DNA of 64,000 nt from CAZEAC01 sp964510065 (GTDB taxonomy: Bacteria > Bdellovibrionota_C > UBA2361 > CAIXSY01). The stretch is from positions 1 to 64,000 of the forward strand of contig CAZEAC010000006.1 of assembly GCA_964510065.1 (NCBI GenBank). The letters are read 5' to 3'. A program made the position numbers and the translations under genes. The notes under the pieces are model-generated. The model had not been told where the DNA came from, made no database searches, and saw only the letters and a list, made by a program, of their open reading frames with translations. The stretch's first letter is position 1; every line of letters starts with the position of its first letter. Shown here piece after piece: positions 51,611 through 60,578 of this stretch.

Positions 51611-52408
51611 GTGGCCAAGGAAGAAAAACCAGAAACTCTCTCGATCGAAGAGGCCAACCAACTTGTTGAGGAGAATGCTGGCTGGGCGGAAAGTATCGCC
51701 AGGTCGGTTGCTCGCGGTTGGAACTTGGACTGGAAGTTGGACGGACTTGACGGTGCCGCGATGGAGGCGTTGATCTTCTGTTCGCGTCGCTTCCAGCCTT
51801 CGCGCGGAGTTCCTTTCAAGGGTTACGCGAGAAAGCGCATTCATGAAGCTTCTACTGACGCGGCTAAGAAGTCACGTGGCTGGCGTAAGGGGCTTGGCGC
51901 AAGCTCCGCAGAACAGCGCACGCGCGAGATATCATCGGAATTGTTCAATGTATTTCCGGAACTGCGCGAAGGAAATCTTCCCTATGCGGATGACCCTTCA
52001 GGCGATGATACAGCGGATATGCGTGCGTCGGTACGCGGGCTATTGATGAGCGCGAGCATAATTGCGGTGCGCCAGGGCATGGATGAGGCGTCGCCCGACG
52101 ACCTCGTCGACTACAAAAAGATGTTAAGGCTCATTGCTGAACTTGAACCGGTACATCAGTCTCTGTTATGGGAAGTGTACTGGGAAGGTAACTCGATGCG
52201 AACAGTGGCGACAAATTGGGAAGTTGATGAGCTAAGTGTCATTCGCGAACATAAATCGCTACTGACTCATATTCAGAAGGGATTTTCAAAGAAGGCAAAA
52301 CAGGTCAGATTAAAAGTGCGCCCGGCGTTAAAAGATACCGCGCTTAAATTGCGAAAGCGTGGTAACGGCGGTCCATTTGAAAGGCTAGTTGCGGGAGAAG
52401 CCCAATGA
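51611..52408 (+). CDS. Sigma-70 family sigma factor, FliA-like
   Basis: A 265-residue sigma factor, divergent in sequence from the one at 50365. Region 2 lies at about residues 20-85 (AESIARSVARGWNLDWKLDG, FKGYARKRIHEASTDAAKKS) and region 4 at about 170-225 with a helix-turn-helix (GNSMRTVATNWEVDELSVIREH). The basic C-terminal stretch (FSKKAKQVRLKVRPALKDTA and onward) is unusual. GTG start. The last 4 bases overlap the start of a 116-residue gene (ATGA), a pattern seen for sigma factors and their regulators. Confidence 0.85.
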   Translation: MAKEEKPETLSIEEANQLVEENAGWAESIARSVARGWNLDWKLDGLDGAAMEALIFCSRRFQPSRGVPFKGYARKRIHEASTDAAKKSRGWRKGLGASSAEQRTREISSELFNVFPELREGNLPYADDPSGDDTADMRASVRGLLMSASIIAVRQGMDEASPDDLVDYKKMLRLIAELEPVHQSLLWEVYWEGNSMRTVATNWEVDELSVIREHKSLLTHIQKGFSKKAKQVRLKVRPALKDTALKLRKRGNGGPFERLVAGEAQ

Positions 52409-52755
52409 CCAAGAAGATTGGCGATAAATCAAAAGTTGGCGGCGTTCAATCAACCAAACGCACGGCACAAGTCGAAGGCACCGACTCGATCTCTAGAGTT
52501 GGGCAGGTCAAAGCGGCAACTGGCGTAGCAGGAGTAAAACGTGCCGGCGCGGTAAATGCTCAGCGTATGACTCGTGCTATGAGCGTTGCTGAACGCGAAG
52601 AGATATTTCGTTTAATTAACGAAGAAGCCGAGAAGCTCGCTTCCGAAGGTGGGCTTAGTCCAACTCGACAGAAAATGGTCGCTGATGCGGTCAAGATGGC
52701 GATCGATACTGGGCTTCTTCCTTCCGATGATGACAAGGGAAACAGCAAAGCGTAG
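52405..52755 (+). CDS. Small protein coupled to sigma factor, FlgM-like size
   Basis: A 116-residue protein with a Gly/Val/Lys-rich, probably disordered N-terminal half (KIGDKSKVGGVQSTKRTAQV, VGQVKAATGVAGVKRAGAV) and a helical C-terminal half (REEIFRLINEEAEKL; SPTRQKMVADAVKMAIDTGL). FlgM anti-sigma factors have the same size, disorder and C-terminal helices, and one helix resembles FlgM in general character. I cannot confirm homology. The ATGA overlap with the sigma gene makes a direct regulator of it likely. Confidence 0.7.
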   Translation: MTKKIGDKSKVGGVQSTKRTAQVEGTDSISRVGQVKAATGVAGVKRAGAVNAQRMTRAMSVAEREEIFRLINEEAEKLASEGGLSPTRQKMVADAVKMAIDTGLLPSDDDKGNSKA

Positions 52756-52875
52756 TCTTGGCGATTGATGCGCGTTCTACTAATCATCCGCAAGAAATAG
52801 GTCGTTCACGGTTACAATGACTCCGCAGATTTTCCATTCTTGCGTCTTGCGACAGACATATTTTTGTTACGGGAC

Positions 52876-53361
52876 CTAAGGAAGAATCTTAACCACGGTC
52901 CCGTCGGGCACGAGTCGCCAGATCTCTTCAATTTCGCTGTTGGTAACCGCAATGCAACCCAGCGTCCAATCCTTGAGGTGGTGCGCAGTCCCAATCCAGC
53001 CGCTTCCATTGGGCAGTCCGTGAATCATAATGTCGCCTCCAGGCGAACAACCAAGCTTCGAGGCCGCTTTCCTGTCGTATTCATTAGGATACGAGATGCG
53101 TAGGGAGCGGTGGAAGGAGCTATGAAGGTTGCGGCCGCTAATCCTGTACTGCCCCTCCGGAGTCTTGTTGTCGCCTTGGCACTGCTTCCGGCCGACGGGA
53201 ACACCGCCCAGCGCTATCGTGTAGTGTGCTATGTCTGTCGGGCCATGTTTAAGCGTTAATCGACGCAACGATTTTTCGATTACTACTTGGTCGGCGGTTT
53301 CAGCAGCCGTGACTGAAGCAAAGATCTGCAGAATCACAATTATTCTTAAAATTAGTCGCAT
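52876..53361 (-). CDS. L,D-transpeptidase (YkuD domain)
   Basis: A 161-residue exported enzyme that cross-links peptidoglycan at meso-diaminopimelate or attaches proteins. The signal peptide MRLILRIIVILQIFASVTAA starts at the ATG at 53361; the open frame upstream is not conserved. The YkuD core is GQYRISGRN..., the conserved MIHGLPNG histidine and the catalytic WTLGCIAVTN motif (T/S-x-G-C with the nucleophilic Cys). It stands alone, close to the sigma factor operon. The length is short for the family but includes the catalytic domain. Confidence 0.88.
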   Translation of the reverse strand: MRLILRIIVILQIFASVTAAETADQVVIEKSLRRLTLKHGPTDIAHYTIALGGVPVGRKQCQGDNKTPEGQYRISGRNLHSSFHRSLRISYPNEYDRKAASKLGCSPGGDIMIHGLPNGSGWIGTAHHLKDWTLGCIAVTNSEIEEIWRLVPDGTVVKILP

Positions 53362-53499
53362 AATAAGAATGCTACATTCACCGCAGTAGCTGTGACAGTG
53401 TAAAAAGACTATCATAGTAAAAGATGATAAACGTCCATAGATGGCGCTGCTGATTTCTACTCTGGACTCTGACGGTGGCCACCAGCAAGGACTTGAGCG

Positions 53500-54912
53500 A
53501 TGTTGATGACGCGTGAACGAGACCTTTTTTTGACATTATTTTTCTTTTTCGCGACTCTGTCGTTCGCGCAGCCTACTTTTCCGATCAAGGTGTCGGCGAA
53601 TGGGCGTTACCTCGAAGACGCGGCTGGGGTCCCTTTTACTATTCATGCCGATACGCCGTGGTCCTTAATTGTTCAAATTAGTCGTGACGACGCGATCGCA
53701 TATCTCGATGATCGGAAACAGAAGGGATTCAATACGCTTATTGTAAACCTTATTGAACATGAATATGGAGATCGTGCTCCGAATACAATAAACAATGTCG
53801 CTCCTTTTTTGGTCCCTGGTGACCTCTCGACTCCTAATGACGCTTATTTTTCTTACGCGAAATCTATTGTTGATCTAGCCGCGCAGCGAGGATTCTTGGT
53901 GCTGCTCACTCCGAGCTACTTTGGCTATGGCGGAGGCTCAAGCGGATGGTGGAGTGAGATAACAAACAGCGGCCCGGCAAAGTGCTTTGCCTATGGTCAG
54001 TACCTTGGCAACTTGTTCAAACAGAACACAAACATCGGCTGGATATTCGGTGGTGACTACAGCCCGCCGGCAGGTAGCACCGGCGAACTTAATGCGGTCG
54101 AAACCGCAAAGGGGCTGAAAGCCGCAGATCGCGCGGATAGACTCTATACCTATCATGGCATTCGCAGAACCAATGCCACCGACCAGATTGCCTTTCGACC
54201 CTATATCAATGTCAACGCAGTATATAGTGGGACCGGCATCGAAGTTTACCAGCGTTGCCTCAACTCGTGGACAACATCAACGCTGCCGAATTTTATTATC
54301 GAAGCATGGTACGAGAATGAGCATGGAATGACTCCCTATCAGTTACGTCAACAAGCTTACTGGGCATTTACCACCTGCGCGAGCGGACAGGCTTTTGGTA
54401 ATGCGCCAATTTGGTACTTTTATTCGACCACCGCGCAGGCATTCGCTGATAATCGATCTATCACTTGGCAACAGTCGCTCAATTCCGCGGGCTCGTTGGA
54501 CTTTAGTAGACTCGGGACTTTAATTAAGAGGTTTCAAACAGCTAAGCTTCAGCCAGATACAAATCATCAGATTGTGATCTCGGGCTACGGATCGTTTGGA
54601 GCCACCAACTACGCCACGACAGCCATGAGTAATACTGGTGATCTTGCGATCACCTATCTTCCGGCGATTGCCTCCTTGACTCTTAACCTGGCCTGGTTCA
54701 ACGCGAGCGTCTACCTTACTTGGTTCGATCCGACTTCAGGTGAGCTCTCGGCAATACCAGGTTCGCCGTTTGGCAACGCCGGCTCACACGTAGCAGCTCC
54801 CGGAGGCACAAATTCAGCGGGGGCTTCAGATTGGGTGCTAATTGCTTCGACGCAAAATCCTTTGATTTCTTCGGCTCCGGGCGCTCCGCGAAATCTCGGA
54901 CTTTCCGGCTGA
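53500..54912 (+). CDS. Apiosidase-like glycoside hydrolase (DUF4038)
   Basis: A 470-residue exported glycosidase. A signal peptide (LFLTLFFFFATLSFAQPTF) precedes a TIM-barrel DUF4038 domain with DTPWSLIVQISRDDAIAYLD and KGFNTLIVNL, and putative acidic residues in IEAWYENEHG. The C-terminal part (about 350-465, ISGYGSFGATNYATTAMSNT, AWFNASVYLTWFDPTSGEL) resembles the putative collagen-binding domain found with DUF4038. Family members cleave apiose- or related pentose-containing glycans; substrate here unknown. Confidence 0.87.
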   Translation: MLMTRERDLFLTLFFFFATLSFAQPTFPIKVSANGRYLEDAAGVPFTIHADTPWSLIVQISRDDAIAYLDDRKQKGFNTLIVNLIEHEYGDRAPNTINNVAPFLVPGDLSTPNDAYFSYAKSIVDLAAQRGFLVLLTPSYFGYGGGSSGWWSEITNSGPAKCFAYGQYLGNLFKQNTNIGWIFGGDYSPPAGSTGELNAVETAKGLKAADRADRLYTYHGIRRTNATDQIAFRPYINVNAVYSGTGIEVYQRCLNSWTTSTLPNFIIEAWYENEHGMTPYQLRQQAYWAFTTCASGQAFGNAPIWYFYSTTAQAFADNRSITWQQSLNSAGSLDFSRLGTLIKRFQTAKLQPDTNHQIVISGYGSFGATNYATTAMSNTGDLAITYLPAIASLTLNLAWFNASVYLTWFDPTSGELSAIPGSPFGNAGSHVAAPGGTNSAGASDWVLIASTQNPLISSAPGAPRNLGLSG

Positions 54913-55088
54913 AACAAGTGCTTTCGAGGCTCTTGGCCAACTTTGCGCAGTTGAGGTATCCACCAGATGCTCAAAGTGCGCTGCTCGTTATAAGTTAATC
55001 ACTACTTTAGCAGTACAATGTCACACCATTCGCAACTCGTTCCATAATTTGTATGGCATCGAGATACAAATTAAGTGAAGGTGTGGCC

Positions 55089-55580
55089 ATGCAAGATTTA
55101 GTAAGGGAACGTACGAAAGTCGGAGCAAATGATAGGAATGGGCCCGGTGCTCAACGTGATCCTGCCGCTCAGGTCATGGCCCTTATTGAAAACATCAATG
55201 AGTCGACTTCAGGACCGGAGCTACATCGCGGGCTGCTTGCTGCCTTTGGTGATAGAAGTGAACTACGCCTTCGGCGTGGTTCTTCGGGTACCGCCGAACA
55301 GATTGCTTTGTCCTGGAAGCAGGTACCACACGTTGGACAGGTAATAACGATCTCTTATTATAGTGGCCTCTTCGACCATGATCGTATAGATCTACGCCTT
55401 GCGCACAGCCAAAGTGCACACGGTTATTTGCAACCCAAACCAGACGAATATTTAGCTACTGTCGCTGCAGTGAAGGAAGTTCTCATTAAAGATTTTGGAT
55501 ATAATAGAGTCAATCATAAATTGTGGGCGGGAGATCGTGAGAAAAACGGCCTACAATTAATTCGCCCAATTTCCCTCTAA
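55089..55580 (+). CDS. Hypothetical protein
   Basis: A 163-residue protein from the ATG at 55089 (the frame begins at an ATG at 55053 with no better site). Polar, with a few hydrophobic beta segments (HVGQVITISYYSG, RIDLRLAHS) and a helical tail. No family recognised, no signal or membrane span. It stands alone between the DUF4038 gene and the repeat-rich spacer. Confidence 0.55.
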   Translation: MQDLVRERTKVGANDRNGPGAQRDPAAQVMALIENINESTSGPELHRGLLAAFGDRSELRLRRGSSGTAEQIALSWKQVPHVGQVITISYYSGLFDHDRIDLRLAHSQSAHGYLQPKPDEYLATVAAVKEVLIKDFGYNRVNHKLWAGDREKNGLQLIRPISL

Positions 55581-55738
55581 AAAAACAATACACGTGGCGG
55601 GACATGGCGGCGCTCCTTTCCGGCATGATTGGGATTGCACTCGACGGAGCATAGACGTCAAATTGAGAGCACTTACGCGAATTGGATTGCATGCTTATAA
55701 GAACTATATTCTTGTACGCAGCAGCGTTCTAAGAGCTA

Positions 55739-55858
55739 CTATTTAAGAACGCTCTTCGCTGTCTCGATCACGTCCTCGGTAAGGCCGACCGATTCCCGCT
55801 GACTTTCATCGAATAGGACAAACGATCCGCCGCTCAACGTAACAGGGATCGTGATTAG
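55739..55858 (-). pseudogene. Possible fragment of a broken small gene
   Basis: A 39-codon stretch ending in TAG reads like a protein tail (PVTLSGGSFVLFDESQRE, then TEDVIETAKSVLK) but has no ATG and is closed upstream by TAG at 55859-55861. On the other side of element B, an ATG at 56182 opens 14 codons (MIVVKRSDLVQFSA) before a stop at 56138. The two could be the parts of one small gene split by the element. The spacer has no other gene between 55581 and 56217. Confidence 0.3.
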
Positions 55859-55880
55859 CTACTCAAGCGAGCTGGAGGGC

Positions 55881-56130
55881 GCGTCGGAGTGCTTTACCAC
55901 AAGGGACGCAAAGGACACAGCGCGGCCCGGCCGCAACGTAAAGGGGTTGCGGCCTCTTGAGCCGCGCTTCAGTGTTGTCCCTCCGGGGGGTATTACTATC
56001 CGCCAGAAAAATCTTCCTAAGATTAGAAGATTCTGGCGGATAGTAATACGAAGGAAAGACCATATAAATCCGGGCTTTTCCACGTTTACTTTGTGTCCTT
56101 GGCGTCCTTAGCGGTAAAACATTCCGACGC
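55881..56130. repeat. 250-bp nested-hairpin element
   Basis: Outer arms of about 39 bases (55881-55919 and 56092-56130) are near-complementary (GCGTCGGAGTGCTTTACCAC and its partner). Inside are hairpins at 55920-55967 (GCGCGGC/GCCGCGC with an inner GGCCGCAAC/GTTGCGGCC) and a perfect 19-base stem at 55990-56008/56031-56049. Open frames on both strands arise from the symmetry. I see no transposase, so it looks non-autonomous. Confidence 0.8.
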
Positions 56131-56217
56131 ACTATTTTTAAGCCGAAAATTGGACTAAGTCACTGCGCTTCACTACAATCATGGCCCCTTCGTCGAAGCG
56201 TCCGAATTAGGCAGTAC

Positions 56218-59181
56218 ATGGAAGTGCAATCAAAGAACACACCGAATCCTCACAGCTTTCAAGATGCTGGATTACGTGATGCCCGACTTTCTCCCTGTCT
56301 TTTTCACCCCCACTTCACTTTTCTTGGCCTTACCCAACTACCGGATATTCATGCAACGGGCTTTCGACTTCGTCATGCGAGCGGCGCCGAGCTGGTCGCC
56401 ATTCTCGACAACAATCCAGTTCAAAGTTTCGCATTAAGTTTCGATGCGGCGCCTCGAGACGACTCAGGCTGGGTTCACGTCGCAGAACATCTCCATTGCA
56501 ACACCTCGACCAGTCACCCCCGGGTCCATGATATAATGACTGTCGCGGCGCGCGGCGGACACTATCTTAGCCTAAACGCTTCAACGGACTACGACCAGGC
56601 GACATTCTATGTGACGAGTGCTGTCCCGCATGAGTATCTGCGCCTTAGTGCCTTGATAATCGACTCCGTTTTCCAAGCCCGATCTTCAAAACTTGACTTC
56701 GCGATTGAAGGCTGGCGAGTCAAGATTGACCGAAAAAATCGTCCTCTCGTGCGCGGGATAACTTACTCCGAAGCATGCGGCGCGGAAGGTGATCCAGAGG
56801 AAGCGATGCGCCACGCGATTTTGAGCACACTTCTTCCGAATTCACATTACCGCCATAGTTTCTGTGGAATTCCGAAAGCCATGCTGCTTCTCAAGCACGA
56901 AGAGCTTATAAAGCGAGCGAAACAACTCTTTCACCCCTCCCAGGCCAAGCTCTTTGTGAGCGGCAAACTCGAACTGCCGGAAATCTTGCAGGCAATCGAT
57001 TTTGCGCTGCCCAAAGTATTCGAGCCCTTTACGCCTGAGGTCCAACTGGACACGACTCCGGTTGCCGAACCAATTCGCCAGCATTTTGCCTACCCGTATT
57101 TCGGCGCAGCCGCCGATGCACCGTCCGCGTCGGCCATTGCTTGGGTAATTCCACCTGAAGGTAACAACTTCCCTCGAGTTGCTCTTGACGTCCTTGAGAC
57201 GCTTTTAGTGACACGAAGCGATCCGAACATATTGGAACGTTTCGAAGAAGCCGGACTGAATTGCTCACTTTGTGGTGGCATCATGCGCCTACGACAGAAT
57301 ATTTTTCAGCTCGAAGGCTGGGGAGTGAACCAAGAGCAGCGCGGCGATTATGAAAGGTGCATTCTTGAATGGCTACATACCCTCACGCAACGAATGTTCA
57401 CGACCGAAGAGATCGAATGGGCATTGAATACGGTAGAGCTTGATTATCGAGAAAAATTGGCCGAGCCGCAGAGCGGTGAGTCGCTTCGTGATATGGTGCT
57501 CGAGTCATGGAATCTTCACGGATCGCCTTTCGAAGGTCTTCGTTGGAAAAGCGACATGGAAGCTTTGCGAAAAACGCTCGCTCGCGAAGGTCGCTTATTT
57601 GAAAGAATGATCCAAGAATTGCTGCTGGACAATCATCACCGCACCACAGTCTCAATCGAGCCTAGTACGGATACAGGCTCCTCGCATATCGAGCAGGAGA
57701 ATGCTTTCCTCAAGAATCTAGACTTATCTGAAAACGGTGCCTTCCGCAAAGAATGCATAGAACAGGAGCAGCAGATCAGTCGCCTTTCGCGAAGGCGCGA
57801 AAACGATCAAGCACTGGCGTGTTTTCCGCCACTTGAGCTCTCCCTACTTAACCGCGAAATTCCGCCGATGCCGATATTTGAGAATGTCGAATCAGAAAAA
57901 ATTGTCATACAACGAATACCCGCACGCGATTTGGTAGCGATTGAGATATTTCTTGATCTCACTGCGCTTGATGCGAGTAGCTTTCCTTATGCGATGTTAC
58001 TGCCTGCAGTTTTGCAGAAAATCATTAACACGAGCCCCACTTTCGCTCTCGTACCTATGAAGCTCGAACTTTCGGCACTCGCGTCGGAAACAAGCGCCGA
58101 TCAAACTCCCTGCTTCCACTTAATACTTCGCGGAACATGTCTCGCGCTGCAGGGCGAACTATTCGCCGAAAACATTCGTAAGTTATTGCGAAGTCCATTA
58201 GTTCTCTCTTCTACGGCTTTACGCGAATGCGTTTCCGAGGCCCGCTCTGAGCTTTATGAGACTTTTTTTCAGTCTGAGGATACTTTGGCGAAGACCAGAG
58301 CATGCGCGCTTCTTTCGACCTCATGGCAAAGGCAGGACCTTAGTGAAGGGATACGGCACTTTCGCAACTTGCGCGCCTGTGAAGAAGAAATCAACAAGAG
58401 CGAGAAGAACTGCCTCGAAGTATTAGATCACGTGAATCGGGCTTACCAGGCGTCACTTGCCTCGCCGAACACATCGATTCATGTGATTGAACCTGACAAC
58501 CAAAAAAGTGATCTGTCGAGCTATTTCCGTGGCCTACTCCGCGGCTCCAGCGATCCTTCCTCTCACACGCGATTCATCAAAGGCGTAGCGCAGCACCTTC
58601 GCGCGGAAGGTATCGTCATCCCGACTCGCCTCACCAGCACCGCGGTGGCACTTGATTTGCGAGCTGTCGGACACCATCCGCATGGCGCGCTTTCTGTGCT
58701 GTTAAACCAACTGCATTACGCTGACCTCTGGAGAGCTATGCGAGTGCGTGGCAGCGCATATGGTGTTTCTGCCGAATATGGTGAGCAGACAGGAATATTG
58801 TCGTTCGGATGCACTTACTGCCCCGATCCGGAGCTTGCCCTTCGAACCATGAGGCGTATTCCTCGAATCGTTGATGCGCTCGCCCTCTCTGAGAGCGATC
58901 TTCGCCGGGCTAAAGTTGGTGCTATTCGTGAGGTAGATATGCCGCTCAGTCCGCTTGAAATCGCTCACGAGAACTATCTCGACCGCCTTCTTGGTATATC
59001 TCACGCCCAAAAACAGAATAGACGAGGTCAAATATTCGACTGTACCCTAAATGAGCTTCGCGCTTATGCAAGCGTCTTTGCCGACGCGCTCGCGAAGCAT
59101 TCGGCAATCGCGGTGCTTGGTGAACGCACCCTGCTCGAGGGAATTAAGTCTAAGTTCGCGCTTGAAATCAGCGAGCTTTGA
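56218..59181 (+). CDS. M16C metalloprotease, PreP/Cym1-type
   Basis: A 987-residue two-part zinc protease related to the mitochondrial presequence protease PreP. The N-terminal half has the inverted zinc motif HVAEH (HxxEH) near residue 90, followed by the second Glu in SEACGAEGDPEE. The usual Leu-Asn-Ala-Phe loop reads LNASTDYDQATFYV. A second inactive-type domain follows, and the C-terminal third keeps RVRGSAYGVSAEYGEQTGIL. No signal peptide, so it may act in the cytosol on peptides. The length fits the M16C family. It is single in the window and lies next to palindromes. Confidence 0.87.
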   Translation: MEVQSKNTPNPHSFQDAGLRDARLSPCLFHPHFTFLGLTQLPDIHATGFRLRHASGAELVAILDNNPVQSFALSFDAAPRDDSGWVHVAEHLHCNTSTSHPRVHDIMTVAARGGHYLSLNASTDYDQATFYVTSAVPHEYLRLSALIIDSVFQARSSKLDFAIEGWRVKIDRKNRPLVRGITYSEACGAEGDPEEAMRHAILSTLLPNSHYRHSFCGIPKAMLLLKHEELIKRAKQLFHPSQAKLFVSGKLELPEILQAIDFALPKVFEPFTPEVQLDTTPVAEPIRQHFAYPYFGAAADAPSASAIAWVIPPEGNNFPRVALDVLETLLVTRSDPNILERFEEAGLNCSLCGGIMRLRQNIFQLEGWGVNQEQRGDYERCILEWLHTLTQRMFTTEEIEWALNTVELDYREKLAEPQSGESLRDMVLESWNLHGSPFEGLRWKSDMEALRKTLAREGRLFERMIQELLLDNHHRTTVSIEPSTDTGSSHIEQENAFLKNLDLSENGAFRKECIEQEQQISRLSRRRENDQALACFPPLELSLLNREIPPMPIFENVESEKIVIQRIPARDLVAIEIFLDLTALDASSFPYAMLLPAVLQKIINTSPTFALVPMKLELSALASETSADQTPCFHLILRGTCLALQGELFAENIRKLLRSPLVLSSTALRECVSEARSELYETFFQSEDTLAKTRACALLSTSWQRQDLSEGIRHFRNLRACEEEINKSEKNCLEVLDHVNRAYQASLASPNTSIHVIEPDNQKSDLSSYFRGLLRGSSDPSSHTRFIKGVAQHLRAEGIVIPTRLTSTAVALDLRAVGHHPHGALSVLLNQLHYADLWRAMRVRGSAYGVSAEYGEQTGILSFGCTYCPDPELALRTMRRIPRIVDALALSESDLRRAKVGAIREVDMPLSPLEIAHENYLDRLLGISHAQKQNRRGQIFDCTLNELRAYASVFADALAKHSAIAVLGERTLLEGIKSKFALEISEL

Positions 59182-59210
59182 GTTAATAAAAGGGATCCGG
59201 CACCTAGCCT

Positions 59211-59344
59211 GGAACATATGTTTTCCGACTCTTCTCATCTCTGTGCTCTCCGTGCCTGTGGTTTAATTGTCTTTATAAAAACCACAGAGGCTCAGAGGAC
59301 ACCGAGACAGGGAAAAGTGAGAAGATTTCGTTAACAGAGTACTA
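59211..59344. repeat. CCACAGAG palindrome, copy 3
   Basis: Arms ending in CTGTGGTTT (59256-59264) and AAACCACAG (59279-59287) form the core stem. The left arm carries TTTTCCGACTCTTCTC, the complement of the arm in copy 2, and the right end TTAACAGAGTACTA matches copy 2 TTACAGAGTACTA. Confidence 0.75.
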
Positions 59345-59601
59345 ACGAGGCTTCGCCTCAGACCGTCGAGCTAAGTTCCGGCAGAGGTGCCGCGAAGCCT
59401 CGCTAGTCGGTATTGTCTGGTTCGACTTCGGGCTCCTGCCCTACGTCGAACTCGCTCCAAGCTGCGTTTCGCGCGGGAAGGGCGCGAAACTCCGCGTCGC
59501 TCCAGGCGCTGCCGCGCCTGTCCGGCCATCCTGGCCGGCTAGATTCCTTGGCACCAGAATGCAACTCATTTGGTGCTAGTTCCAAAAGCCAAGGAATCTA
59601 G
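59341..59601. repeat. Row of five hairpins
   Basis: Going right: ACTAACGAGGCTTCGC/GCGAAGCCTCGCTAGT (59341-59356 and 59392-59407, one mismatch), a TTCGAC...GTCGAA stem near 59420-59450, GTTTCGCGC/GCGCGAAAC near 59465-59490, CCGGCCATCCTGGCCGG near 59522-59537, and CTAGATTCCTTGG/CCAAGGAATCTAG (59539-59551 and 59589-59601). The last stem contains the TAG stop of the gene at 59598-60578. It starts where palindrome copy 3 ends. Confidence 0.75.
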
Positions 59602-60578
59602 ATTGACCACTCGCCTTCAAATCTCCCGGCAAGTACTGGGACGAAATCCACAGGATCACGAGCCGCACGCATAGATTGTGCTCGCTTGGCTTCCAACTCA
59701 CTTAAGGCGGCGGCGCGCGCGTTATCCAGAACTCCTGCGATATGGCGAAGCAGCGGAGCTCGATCCAAGAGCTTCACATAATGCGAGGAGGTATCAGCGA
59801 AAGAGGATCCCCACGCCTGATTTAGCAATTCCTGACCAAATTCAAAGGTTGCACATTGACCGTTTGGCGCTCTCACCGTGTAACGGTCGGAAGCAGATTT
59901 GCCGTACGCCATAGCCGAGGAGCTAAAGCTTTCTGGCTCGGGATACACGGTTATTGGAAGGGGCACCGAATTCGAAAATCCCGGCGCCGCGGCATACTCT
60001 TTGGGGAGATTCATTTTCGGCGATATTGCGATAACAGCCACTCCTTTCGCATCGGTCGCATCGCGCACGAATTGCCACGTAATTTGCTCATGATGTGACC
60101 AGCCGTCGTGATACCCACGCCCTTGAACAATCGCGGGTTGAAACTTCGATAGGTTTCTGGCGAGCTGCTTCGTTGCGCTGGCCATCATTCCGTTCCGAAG
60201 TATCTCGAAGGCCACCTTTTCTCCGATGCATTCAGGATTTAGCGGAGTCGTTCGATTCCTCTCGTTGATGTCTAACGTAACAACTCTTCTTGACAGTGGG
60301 ATGTCACGAGTCGCTGTGTCAAAATATACAGTAGTCGCGACTTGGATCCGCGGCTCTCCCGTGCTCTTATCGAGCCTTACCTCAGACTTCGTTCGTACCA
60401 TCGGGTGATCGGCAGCATAAATCTGGCCATCAGAGCCCTTCGCGATTCTTATTCTTCCGAAGCTTGGAGAAATGATGGATTGAGAGTCGACTTTGCTAAA
60501 AGTTTCTTCCAGGCTAGGTCGAGTTTCTGGCTTAACCGGCTGCGGCTTTTTAAAAAGACGCGCAATTGTTTCATACAT
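59598..60578 (-). CDS. Hypothetical protein
   Basis: A 326-residue protein that I do not recognise. ATG at 60578 lies after GGGGTGG; an upstream frame to 60650 is less likely. The N-terminus is basic (ARLFKKPQPVKPETRPS), the rest is mixed alpha/beta with many beta segments and no signal or membrane span. One of three unknown genes in a block at 59.6-63.6 kb. Its stop TAG lies inside the last hairpin at 59539-59601. No repeats or motifs with known function are seen. Confidence 0.65.
   Translation of the reverse strand: MYETIARLFKKPQPVKPETRPSLEETFSKVDSQSIISPSFGRIRIAKGSDGQIYAADHPMVRTKSEVRLDKSTGEPRIQVATTVYFDTATRDIPLSRRVVTLDINERNRTTPLNPECIGEKVAFEILRNGMMASATKQLARNLSKFQPAIVQGRGYHDGWSHHEQITWQFVRDATDAKGVAVIAISPKMNLPKEYAAAPGFSNSVPLPITVYPEPESFSSSAMAYGKSASDRYTVRAPNGQCATFEFGQELLNQAWGSSFADTSSHYVKLLDRAPLLRHIAGVLDNARAAALSELEAKRAQSMRAARDPVDFVPVLAGRFEGEWSI

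Noticed and set aside
55851..56132. Frames of 70-90 codons on both strands in element B
   Set aside because: Produced by the hairpin symmetry; no coding signature.
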